Origin: 20CM-2-55-15 sp964633285
Lineage (GTDB): Bacteria > Acidobacteriota > Terriglobia > 20CM-2-55-15
Direction of reading: 5' to 3'
Length of the DNA: 64,000 nucleotides
Assembly: GCA_964633285.1 (NCBI GenBank)
Contig: CAZWGA010000025.1
Location: 10,760-74,759, forward strand
The notes below the pieces were generated by a model. That model had not been told where the DNA came from, searched no databases, and worked only from the letters and a program-made list of their open reading frames with translations. The translations under genes were made by a program, and so were the position numbers. Shown here in pieces: positions 55,077-62,615 of the stretch; positions within the stretch are counted from its first letter, which is position 1; the number at the start of each line of letters is the position of its first letter.

Positions 55077-55657
55077 GCGTTACAACGGCGGCGAATATGA
55101 AACTGCATTCGACGTCGCCGCGCCGCTGCGACCGTAACATTGCCGGCGATGGCGGAGGCTGGAACCCGCACATGCAGTTGAGTGCTGCCTGCCTGAACGA
55201 CGGAGCCATTCACAGTGCCGTTCGTTGCCGCAAATCTCACAATGTTGTTGGAGGGTGTGACCGTGTCAAATCCAGCGCCTTCCAGAACGATGATTTCGCC
55301 GGGCGCTGCGTTTCCGTAGAAACCCGTCAACTGAAGAGAGCACGTGGTTCCGGAAATCGTCACAATTCTGCCGGCGCTGGTCTGATTGTCGGCTTGAACG
55401 GTGATCTTTCCGCAAACCGCGTCCGATGGAACGGTCACCGTAAGACTGGTCAACGAAGCTACGCTCACTGTTGCGGCGGTTGTTCCTGAGGCGGATTGGA
55501 ACATCACGATGTTCGACGCCGGATTCGAGTTGAAACCGGCTCCCGACAGCGTAACGGAATCGCCGCGCGCCACATTAAAGAATGGTGAAACGGCCGTCAG
55601 AAACACTGAGCTTGTCGTTCCACACTGATCATGTTCATGCTTGCCGAAAAGCACCAT
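55073..55657 (-). pseudogene. IPT/TIG-domain fragment of an exported protein (5' part missing)
   Basis: A 194-residue frame holding two IPT/TIG repeats: FLTAVSPFFNVARGDSVTLS, then LQLTGFYGNAAPGEIIVLEG and NIVRFAATNGTVNGSVVQAG. They resemble the repeats of the large protein at 57675-62609 (for example NTVQFSAIAGTVSGTVTQAS). The N-terminus is not a signal peptide and the last residues are basic and unlike the family, so both ends look broken. Its stop overlaps the receptor stop. I read it as the downstream part of a gene whose upstream part is at 56995-57547. Confidence 0.6.
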
Positions 55658-55712
55658 CGAGCACCATTGCGATTAGTCGACTGCTTATTGCGGAATCAAG
55701 TAGACTGCCGCT

Positions 55713-56258
55713 ATGAACAAGAAATCATTTGACGATTTCGTTAATGAACAGACTGACCCCGCAAACGGCGGGGAAACCCACATTGACCGAGCGAAGCGGA
55801 TTTCGGAGTGGAAGCAAGATCTGGATGCGTTATATACAACTGTCGAATCCTTTCTGGCCCCGTACGTCAAAAACAAGAAAATTGAACTGCGCTACAGTAA
55901 AAAAAAGATTCATGAGGAATTACTCGGCTCTTATGAAGCTAGGGTTCTTTCGGTTCTCATTGGCAGCACTCGCGTTCGCCTAGAGCCAATTGGCACCCTT
56001 GTAATTGGTTCCAAGGGCCGTGTGGACATGGTTGGACCTATGGGAACGGCGCGATTAGTTCTTGTTCAAAAAGGTCTGTCGGCTCCCAAGATCACTGTGC
56101 AGGTATGGACAGGTATCAAAAAGCCGCCAATAACCAAGTCCCTAGAGTCTATTACGGACTGGGAGTGGAAGATCGCAACCCGCCCACCACGCATTACGTA
56201 TACAGACCTCACGGCTGATGCCTTCTATGCCGCACTGATGGAAGTTGTGAATGGCTAG
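55713..56258 (+). CDS. Partner protein of a HEPN pair, unknown function
   Basis: 181 residues, no signal peptide. Charged helical N-terminus (MNKKSFDDFVNEQTDPANGG; ERAKRISEWKQ type sequence) then a compact beta-rich part: EARVLSVLIGSTRVRLEPIG, TLVIGSKGRVDMVGPMGTAR and VLVQKGLSAPKITVQVWTGI. I do not recognise the family. Its stop lies inside the start of the next gene (8-bp overlap at 56251-56258), so the two are translationally coupled. By position and size it could be the antitoxin or sensor of the downstream HEPN protein. Codon use is more AT-rich than in the flanks. Confidence 0.72.
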   Translation: MNKKSFDDFVNEQTDPANGGETHIDRAKRISEWKQDLDALYTTVESFLAPYVKNKKIELRYSKKKIHEELLGSYEARVLSVLIGSTRVRLEPIGTLVIGSKGRVDMVGPMGTARLVLVQKGLSAPKITVQVWTGIKKPPITKSLESITDWEWKIATRPPRITYTDLTADAFYAALMEVVNG

Positions 56259-56796
56259 CACTCGCCGGGTGATTTTCTCTCTGGAGAATTTATCGCTCGC
56301 GGAGATAGCTGAGCACCATGAGGACATTGAATTTGCACTTCGGACGACATTTTCCGCCTCTCAGCCGCTCACGCAATCGCGGTTTGCCTCGGATACTACC
56401 GCCGACATTCAATCCCGCTTAAACGAATGCCTTCAGGAAAACGAAACAGGAACAATTCTCCAGCTGCTAGCTTCCCTTGAGGCTAGCCTTCGGATTGACT
56501 ACCTACAGCGGTGCTACAAGAAAAAGAAAGATCGATTGTCACGAGAGTTTCGTTCTATGTACAGACAGAAAGGGGTCAGGGTTTCGTTAGAGGAAGAGAT
56601 TCTTGATCTTTGGAAGGTCAATTCGAGTGTTCCACCTCAAATTATCTCCGACCTTCGCTCGGCATTTCGTTATCGACATTGGCTCGCACATGGACGTTAC
56701 TGGTCCCCGAGGCTCGGCGGCAGGTTTGACTACTTCGCTATTTACACGTTGGCGCAACAGGTCTACGACTCATTCCCACTCGAAGGCCCGGTGTGA
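56251..56796 (+). CDS. HEPN-like protein with RX4H ribonuclease motif
   Basis: 181 residues, all-helical in appearance. The HEPN hallmark RX4H is present as RHWLAH (R142, H147) in DLRSAFRYRHWLAHGRYW, preceded by a helix with LLASLEASLRIDYLQRCYKK. In HEPN ribonucleases the Arg and His of this motif cut RNA; many act as toxins or abortive-infection effectors. It overlaps the upstream gene by 8 bp. Position on a foreign-looking insert supports a defence or addiction role, but no experiment or database match underlies this. Confidence 0.7.
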   Translation: MASTRRVIFSLENLSLAEIAEHHEDIEFALRTTFSASQPLTQSRFASDTTADIQSRLNECLQENETGTILQLLASLEASLRIDYLQRCYKKKKDRLSREFRSMYRQKGVRVSLEEEILDLWKVNSSVPPQIISDLRSAFRYRHWLAHGRYWSPRLGGRFDYFAIYTLAQQVYDSFPLEGPV

Positions 56797-56892
56797 GCCG
56801 ATAGTTGGAGCAAAATGCCACTCCTTGACCTTGTCATTTCAGCGTAGTCGAGGCGGCGTCGTCTACAAAGGCCGCCCACACGCAAAAAACTC

Positions 56893-56912
56893 CGTGCTAG
56901 CGCACGTTTCTT
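56893..56912 (+). terminator. Weak terminator-like hairpin after the HEPN pair
   Basis: CGTGC (56893-56897), loop TAGC, GCACG (56902-56906), then TTTCTT. The stem is only 5 bp and the T run is broken, so termination is doubtful. A perfect palindrome CTGATT-G-AATCAG follows at 56922-56934. Confidence 0.3.
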
Positions 56913-56951
56913 GGTCTGATCCTGATTGAATCAGTGGCTCAACAGGGGAAA

Positions 56952-56994
56952 TCGGGGCGAATGGATTTGAACCATCGACCTCCTGCTCCCAAGG
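56952..56994 (-). other. tRNA-Pro (UGG) 3' fragment, possible attachment site
   Basis: Read on the minus strand this is the 3' part of a tRNA: anticodon loop CTTGGGA (UGG anticodon), stem GCAGG, variable AGGTC, T arm GATGG-TTCAAAT-CCATT, acceptor strand CGCCCCG and discriminator A (56952). The 5' half (CGGGGCG, D arm) is absent: the sequence beyond 56995 shows no tRNA features. A tRNA 3' end without its 5' half is typical of the site used by tyrosine integrases. Confidence 0.72.
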
Positions 56995-57547
56995 CCGGAG
57001 GCTGAGCGGGACAGACAAGCAATGTTGAGACGGTCGTCGCGATGTTCGCACTCGCAAGAATGCAGCACGCAGAAGGGGACACACTCACGCTCAGTTGTGA
57101 GGATGGAGAATAAGTAAGATCGAGCCGGACATTTCGGACGATGATCGTGCTGTCTCCGGAGCCGGCAGGGACTCCCTGCAAATTGACGGTGACCGAATAG
57201 TTACCAACGCTGAAGCCGGTAACGTGTCCCGAAAACAATCCCGTCGCGGTGATCTCCACTGGAGGCCCTGACGCATTCGTCAGATTGACAATCGGCGCCG
57301 GATACGAGAATGAGACTGCGCCCGTGTATCCAGTCGAAGAGCCGGCGTAGACGCCAACGTCACCGGCCAAAGCATTCGAGTCACCCTGACAATCACGCGC
57401 AATCGGAGTGGAGAATCCTGAAAACGAAGTTTGCGCCGCAGCATCAGGCGGGAAAAGTGCGCTATGGCAACGAGTAACAGGATCATGAAGACATGCCTGG
57501 GAAGCACGGCGGCATTGAACAACACGGCCTTTTAGAGTCCAGATCAA
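56995..57547 (-). pseudogene. Fragment of an exported acidobacterial-type protein (3' part missing)
   Basis: The minus-strand frame reads FSGFSTPIARDCQGDSNALA, VGVYAGSSTGYTGAVSFSYP, TGLFSGHVTGFSVGNYSVTV, STIIVRNVRLDLTYSPSS, a pattern seen at the N-terminus of large exported IPT proteins. The frame runs out at the tRNA fragment, and the region upstream of about 57450 does not encode a convincing signal peptide. Probably the upstream part of the gene whose downstream part is at 55073-55657. Confidence 0.5.
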
Positions 57548-57674
57548 ACTGCCCGAAAAATTCCGGGAACGTCCGGAAATAACTGCATGCGGCCACGAAG
57601 GCGCCGTTTCGGCGGAATCTGAATGGCACTGGGCTAGAATGAGCCCGTTCAGAAACGGTTTTTGGTTTCACGCA

Positions 57675-60600
57675 ATGCGAGACAAACGGACATCCGCCAT
57701 GATGCTGGCGTTGCTCATTCTGCTTTCGGCGACGGCCGCGCTTGGGCAACTTGCGCTGAATAGTCTGACCGGCAACCCTCCGGGGATTTCGCCGAACGTC
57801 GTTCAGGCCGGTACGGGCTCATTCACGATTACGCTTAAAGGCACAGGCTTCACCACAAACTCCGTGGCGCGGCTCGGCGCGGCAAGTCTCACAACCACAT
57901 TTTTCGATGCGAATACGCTGACCGCGATTGTTCCGGCACCGCTTCTGAAAACAGTGGGCGCTCAGGGTGTGACGGTGATCGACGGCGGCGGCACATCCAA
58001 CTCGATCAACCTGATGGTGTCTTATCGCGCCGATGCCAACGGCAATGGCCTCGTGAACATCAGCGATGCGCTCAACATCGCGCGATCCGCGGGAGGAGCG
58101 TTGCTGCCGGCTATTCCCGCGTCGATCGGCGACCTCAATCTCAGCGATGCAGTGAACATCAGTGACGCCCTCGTGGCTGCGCTGTTCAGCGGCGGCGCAA
58201 GAACGAATCTGGATACGCCCTTTATCACTTCAACCAGCGTCTCGAGTTCCGCGGCTCCCGGCGCTGTCATTACACTGACCGGAACCGGCTTCTCATTGAA
58301 CCCTGGCGATAACGTTGTTGTCTTTTCGAAATCCGGCGGCGGATTCACTTATACGGTGATTTCGAGCGTTGTTGCGGGTTCGGGCACCCGGACTCTGACC
58401 GCCGCCATTCCGAACGATGCCGCAAGCGGTCCCGTGTTTGTGAAGCGCCGCGACCTTGGATTGCCGGGGCATCCATTTGTCGTCGCGATCACGGGTTCAC
58501 CGCTTCCGGTTTATATCTCGAAAGTCACTCCTGCCGTCGCCCTGACGCCCGGTGTTTCAATGACTATTGCCGGCAGCGGTTTTGATCCGGCGCCTGCGAA
58601 TAACACTGTCCAGTTTTCTGCAATCGCTGGAACCGTTAGTGGAACAGTGACACAGGCCTCGGCCACTTCGATTGTTGTGACGGTTCCCGCCGACGCCATC
58701 AGCGGATTCGTTCGAGTGGCCGTCAACAATCAAACGTCAAACGGCAAATCGATACTGGTTTCCGGCACAACGACACCGTTACTCATCAATCACGTTTATT
58801 ACAACGATGCTGCCGGCGAACCGATTCTGATCGAAGGAACGGGCTTCAATCCATTGGATCCCTCCGACAATCAGGTTTTGTTTTCGGATCCTCAAAACAC
58901 AGATGTGCGAGGTGCCGTCGTTGCGGCAGGCCGGACCGAACTGATCGCATTGGCGCCCGCAGGCGTAGCGGCCGGTACGTTGAAAGTAAAAACCGGAGGA
59001 GGCGCGAACGCCTCCAACAGCTTCAACTATTCGGGTGTGAGCAATCCTGCGATTGCGAGCATCACTTTTCTCGACGCGGCCAACGCGCCTGTCAGCGAGC
59101 TCGTTGTGAATCAAGGCAACACGCTCCAGACGAGCGTGCGTGTCTACGACAGCACAGGCTCGGTGCGAACGGATGTGGCTCTGTCATATTCGAGCCTCAA
59201 CCCGGAAATTGCATCCGTCGATACTTCGGGCGTTCTGACAGGGCGGCGCGCAGGCTTCTCGACGTTGACGGTCAGCGGGGGCGGCGTTGTCGCAACAGCG
59301 ACGATCACCGTCGTCGAAGTCATTTCTTCGGCGGCTTCGTCGCCGGTGACCGGCATTGCTCAGGATCTCTCGCGCCGGCTGTACCTGGCGGCAAGTCAGA
59401 ATCAAACGATTCTGCTGGCGGCGGACATCAGCCAGACTCCGTCTGTATATGCGGGAATCCATCAGACTCCGGGACTGCGCAATGATGTTCGACTGCAGTC
59501 GCTCTTCCGCAATCCATCTTTCCTGGCGTTCGATCAGGCCGGCGGAACTTTGTACGTGAGCGACTCGTCGAACAACGTTATTCGGAAAGTGACACCCGGC
59601 TCATCGGGCACTGTGGAGACATTTGCGGGAACAACTGCAGCCGGTAATCAGGATGGCGCGGCAGCGTCTGCGACTTTCAATAATCCTCAAGGGCTCGCGC
59701 TCGACAATTCGGGAAATCTCTGGATTGTGGATTCCGGCAACAACACCATCCGCCGGATCAATCTTGCGACTCGGATGGTGCAGACCATTGCGGGGCTGGC
59801 CGGAATCGCCGGTTCCGCGGACGGCACCGCCGGGCAGGCTCGATTCAACGGACCGGTTGGAATCGCGTTCGAGCCCGAAACATTGCCTCAACAACTCAGC
59901 CGATTTTTCCGCGCGGGCGCGCCACCTCCGGTGAGCATGCTCGTGGCGGATGCCGGTAATGGAACCATTCGCCGCGTCAAAGAAACCGGAGTCGTGGAAA
60001 CACTCTCAACCAACGCGATCCCATCGTCCGACTCTTCGTCTCTGCGCGGAATAGCGGCCGACGCCGGGCCCACTGCGCTTCATTTCAATGCTCCGGCCGG
60101 AATCGCGGCGGATCCGTTCGGCAACATCTATCTGACATTGCCCTCTTCGGGGGACGTCAAAATCATTCTCCCCGGCGGATCGATTGTCGCCGCGGCGCAG
60201 GCCAATACATTCCATGGACCGCGCGGTGTGGCCGTTTCGGAAAGTGGAAAAGTGGTTGTTGCGAACGACGACCGATCGGCGCAACAGGTCCGATTTGGCG
60301 GGCCGCAGATCACAGGCATCAGTCCTGCGCAGTTGCGAAACAGCGGCGGCCAGCTTGTAACGATCACGGGCAGTAATTTTCCTCCGGGATCCAGCGTCAT
60401 CATCGGTTCAACCGTCATCAGCAATCCAACGATCAGCAATACGAGCATGATCACGTTTACAACGCCGGAGCTCGTGAGCGGGCGAACCACGCTCACGATT
60501 ACGAATCGCGGCGGTTCGATTCAAACCCCGGTGATTGTGACGGCTGCCTCGCTGAGCGATTTGCCGGCCGGCTACATCACAACAGTTGCCGGAGGCAGCA

Positions 60601-62609
60601 CATATGCGGGCGAAGGATCACTGGCGGCACAGGTTCCGATAACGCCTTTCGGCATTGCGGTTGACGCGAATGGCAACGTCTTCTTTGCGGATCAGTTGGG
60701 CCGTAAAGTGCGGCGCGTGGATGCGCGCACCGGCATTCTCACGACAGTTGCCGGAAACGGCAGCAACTCCGGAGGCTCGGGAGATAATGGCCCGGCCGTC
60801 GCTGCGGGGCTGTCATATCCGACCGGAGTCGCCTTCGATCCCGCAGGCAATCTGCTGGTTTCCGACGCAAGCATTCGCCGCATCGATGCGCAAACCGGCA
60901 ATATCTCGACAATCATCGGCGGACAATATGGTTTCTGTGGTGATGGCGGCAACGCATTGAACGCCTGTTTCAACTACATTACGGGATTCGCAGTTGACGC
61001 ATCCGGCAACATCTATATCACCGATCGTTACAATAACCGCGTTCGACGCGTTGATGCGGCAACGAATATCATCACAACGATCGCAGGCACCGGCGATACC
61101 GGATTCGCCGGCGACAACGGCGACGCAAGATCGGCAACTCTTAACCAACCTTATGGGCCGGCAGTGGACTCCGTACGAAAGTTTCTGTACTTCGCAGACG
61201 CTGCAAATGGCCGTGTTCGCAAGGTGGACCTCGTTTCGAACATCATCACGACAGTCGCGGGCGGCGGCAATCCTGCAAGCGGCATCGGCGATGGCGGTCC
61301 CGGAATACAGGCATCCGTTGGGCCAGATGCGCTGGCCCTGGACTCCAGCGGCAATCTTCTGATTTCGGACAGAGAACATGCGCGGATCCGGAAACTGGAT
61401 ATTGCGACGGGCATCATCAGCACTGTGGCCGGTTCGGATGGGACGGGTTCGGAGGGAGACGGAGGCCCGGCTACGTCGGCGACGCTCCACGACATTTTTG
61501 GAATCGCTGTGGATGCCGCGGGCAATGTCCTGATTCCCGATGCGGGCTCGTTCGTTATCCGCCGGGTGGACGCGATCAGCCAGATCATTTCGACGTTTGC
61601 CGGAAATCGAACAGGCTTCCTTCTTGGCGATGGCGGCCCCGCAACGGCAGGCGCTCTTCGTATACCGGCCGGTGTGGCAGTCGATGCAGCGGGCAATCTC
61701 TTCATCACCGATACAGACAATCAACGGATCCGCAAAGTCGCTGCTTCCGATGGAACCATCGATACGATTGCGGGCGATGGCGGCGCGCCAAGCGGTATTG
61801 GAGATGGCGGTCCGGCAAGAATCTCATACCTCTCATCGCCGCAGGGCAGGGTCGGCGTGGACACGGCTGGAAATGTCTATATCGCGGACCGATACAATTA
61901 CCGGGTTCGCAAAATCCAGGCTGGAACCGGTGTGATCACGACGATCGCGGGCAACGGCAACAGCACGCCTTCCGGAGACGGCGGTCAGGCGGCGAACGCC
62001 GGCGTCAATCCAGACGATATTGCCGTCGACAGCCAGGGGAATCTCTATTTTGTCGAGGACGTTACTCACAGAATCAGAAAGGTGAATCTGGCGACGGGCA
62101 TCATCATGACCGCCGTGGGAGGCGGCACGGGGCCTGGACTCGGCGACAACGGGCCCGCAACTGCCGCCACACTGGGTTCGGCATTGCGCATCACGATTGA
62201 TGGTAATGGGAACCTGTTTATCGCCGATGCCGACAACAATCGTGTACGCAGAGTCGATGCAACGACTCAGATCATCACGACTGTCGTGGGCGGTGGCGCA
62301 TCTTACACCGAGAACCAGCCGGCCACTTCCGTGAGCGTGGCTCCGCTGGCGGTCAACATTGATGCGTCCGGCAATCTGTTCATCGTCGATTACAATTACC
62401 CGATCTCGATCAAACGTGTTTCTGGTGGAATCATCAAAACCGTGGCTGGAGGTAATGACAGCACAACCTCACCTTTGGGCGACAATGGTCCGGCTCTTTC
62501 CGCATCGTTTAATTATCCGCACGACGTTGCGGTTGATGGTCAGGGCAATATCTACATCGTCGACACGGTGAACGAACGGATTCGCGCCGTTCGCGGACCC
62601 GTGCCGTAA
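57675..62609 (+). CDS. Very large exported IPT/dockerin-like/Big_2/NHL-repeat protein
   Basis: About 1,644 residues from the ATG at 57675; the signal peptide MRDKRTSAMMLALLILLSAT supports it, while an in-frame ATG 12 codons earlier does not. Order: IPT-type domain; an internal dockerin-like pair of calcium loops (ADANGNGLVNISDALNIARS and GDLNLSDAVNISDALVAALF); three IPT/TIG repeats (about 185-450); a Big_2 Ig-like domain (VYDSTGSVRTDVALSYSSLN); about four NHL-type blades; one more IPT (ITGISPAQLRNSGGQLVTIT); then twelve NHL-like repeats of 50-57 residues of the form GVAVDAAGNLFITDTDNQRI. NHL blades form beta-propellers that bind protein or glycan ligands. It would sit on the surface. It converges with the acyl-CoA synthetase gene, leaving 6 bp. 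Confidence 0.88.
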   Translation: MRDKRTSAMMLALLILLSATAALGQLALNSLTGNPPGISPNVVQAGTGSFTITLKGTGFTTNSVARLGAASLTTTFFDANTLTAIVPAPLLKTVGAQGVTVIDGGGTSNSINLMVSYRADANGNGLVNISDALNIARSAGGALLPAIPASIGDLNLSDAVNISDALVAALFSGGARTNLDTPFITSTSVSSSAAPGAVITLTGTGFSLNPGDNVVVFSKSGGGFTYTVISSVVAGSGTRTLTAAIPNDAASGPVFVKRRDLGLPGHPFVVAITGSPLPVYISKVTPAVALTPGVSMTIAGSGFDPAPANNTVQFSAIAGTVSGTVTQASATSIVVTVPADAISGFVRVAVNNQTSNGKSILVSGTTTPLLINHVYYNDAAGEPILIEGTGFNPLDPSDNQVLFSDPQNTDVRGAVVAAGRTELIALAPAGVAAGTLKVKTGGGANASNSFNYSGVSNPAIASITFLDAANAPVSELVVNQGNTLQTSVRVYDSTGSVRTDVALSYSSLNPEIASVDTSGVLTGRRAGFSTLTVSGGGVVATATITVVEVISSAASSPVTGIAQDLSRRLYLAASQNQTILLAADISQTPSVYAGIHQTPGLRNDVRLQSLFRNPSFLAFDQAGGTLYVSDSSNNVIRKVTPGSSGTVETFAGTTAAGNQDGAAASATFNNPQGLALDNSGNLWIVDSGNNTIRRINLATRMVQTIAGLAGIAGSADGTAGQARFNGPVGIAFEPETLPQQLSRFFRAGAPPPVSMLVADAGNGTIRRVKETGVVETLSTNAIPSSDSSSLRGIAADAGPTALHFNAPAGIAADPFGNIYLTLPSSGDVKIILPGGSIVAAAQANTFHGPRGVAVSESGKVVVANDDRSAQQVRFGGPQITGISPAQLRNSGGQLVTITGSNFPPGSSVIIGSTVISNPTISNTSMITFTTPELVSGRTTLTITNRGGSIQTPVIVTAASLSDLPAGYITTVAGGSTYAGEGSLAAQVPITPFGIAVDANGNVFFADQLGRKVRRVDARTGILTTVAGNGSNSGGSGDNGPAVAAGLSYPTGVAFDPAGNLLVSDASIRRIDAQTGNISTIIGGQYGFCGDGGNALNACFNYITGFAVDASGNIYITDRYNNRVRRVDAATNIITTIAGTGDTGFAGDNGDARSATLNQPYGPAVDSVRKFLYFADAANGRVRKVDLVSNIITTVAGGGNPASGIGDGGPGIQASVGPDALALDSSGNLLISDREHARIRKLDIATGIISTVAGSDGTGSEGDGGPATSATLHDIFGIAVDAAGNVLIPDAGSFVIRRVDAISQIISTFAGNRTGFLLGDGGPATAGALRIPAGVAVDAAGNLFITDTDNQRIRKVAASDGTIDTIAGDGGAPSGIGDGGPARISYLSSPQGRVGVDTAGNVYIADRYNYRVRKIQAGTGVITTIAGNGNSTPSGDGGQAANAGVNPDDIAVDSQGNLYFVEDVTHRIRKVNLATGIIMTAVGGGTGPGLGDNGPATAATLGSALRITIDGNGNLFIADADNNRVRRVDATTQIITTVVGGGASYTENQPATSVSVAPLAVNIDASGNLFIVDYNYPISIKRVSGGIIKTVAGGNDSTTSPLGDNGPALSASFNYPHDVAVDGQGNIYIVDTVNERIRAVRGPVP

Positions 62610-62615
62610 TTTCCG

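Larger units (their letters stand above)
55630..56994. mobile_element. Putative small inserted element with a HEPN gene pair
   Basis: Two fragments of exported-protein sequence on the minus strand flank this stretch, and the sequence between them is different: plus-strand genes of visibly lower G+C and, at the right end, the 3' part of a tRNA gene. Neither an integrase nor terminal inverted repeats were found, and I could not find a second copy of the tRNA segment, so the boundaries are approximate and the mechanism is unknown. Confidence 0.4.

Noticed and set aside
60585..62600. Regularly spaced repeats that might suggest a CRISPR array
   Set aside because: They are NHL coding repeats of 50-57 codons in one open frame, with diverged DNA; no CRISPR or Cas gene occurs in the window.
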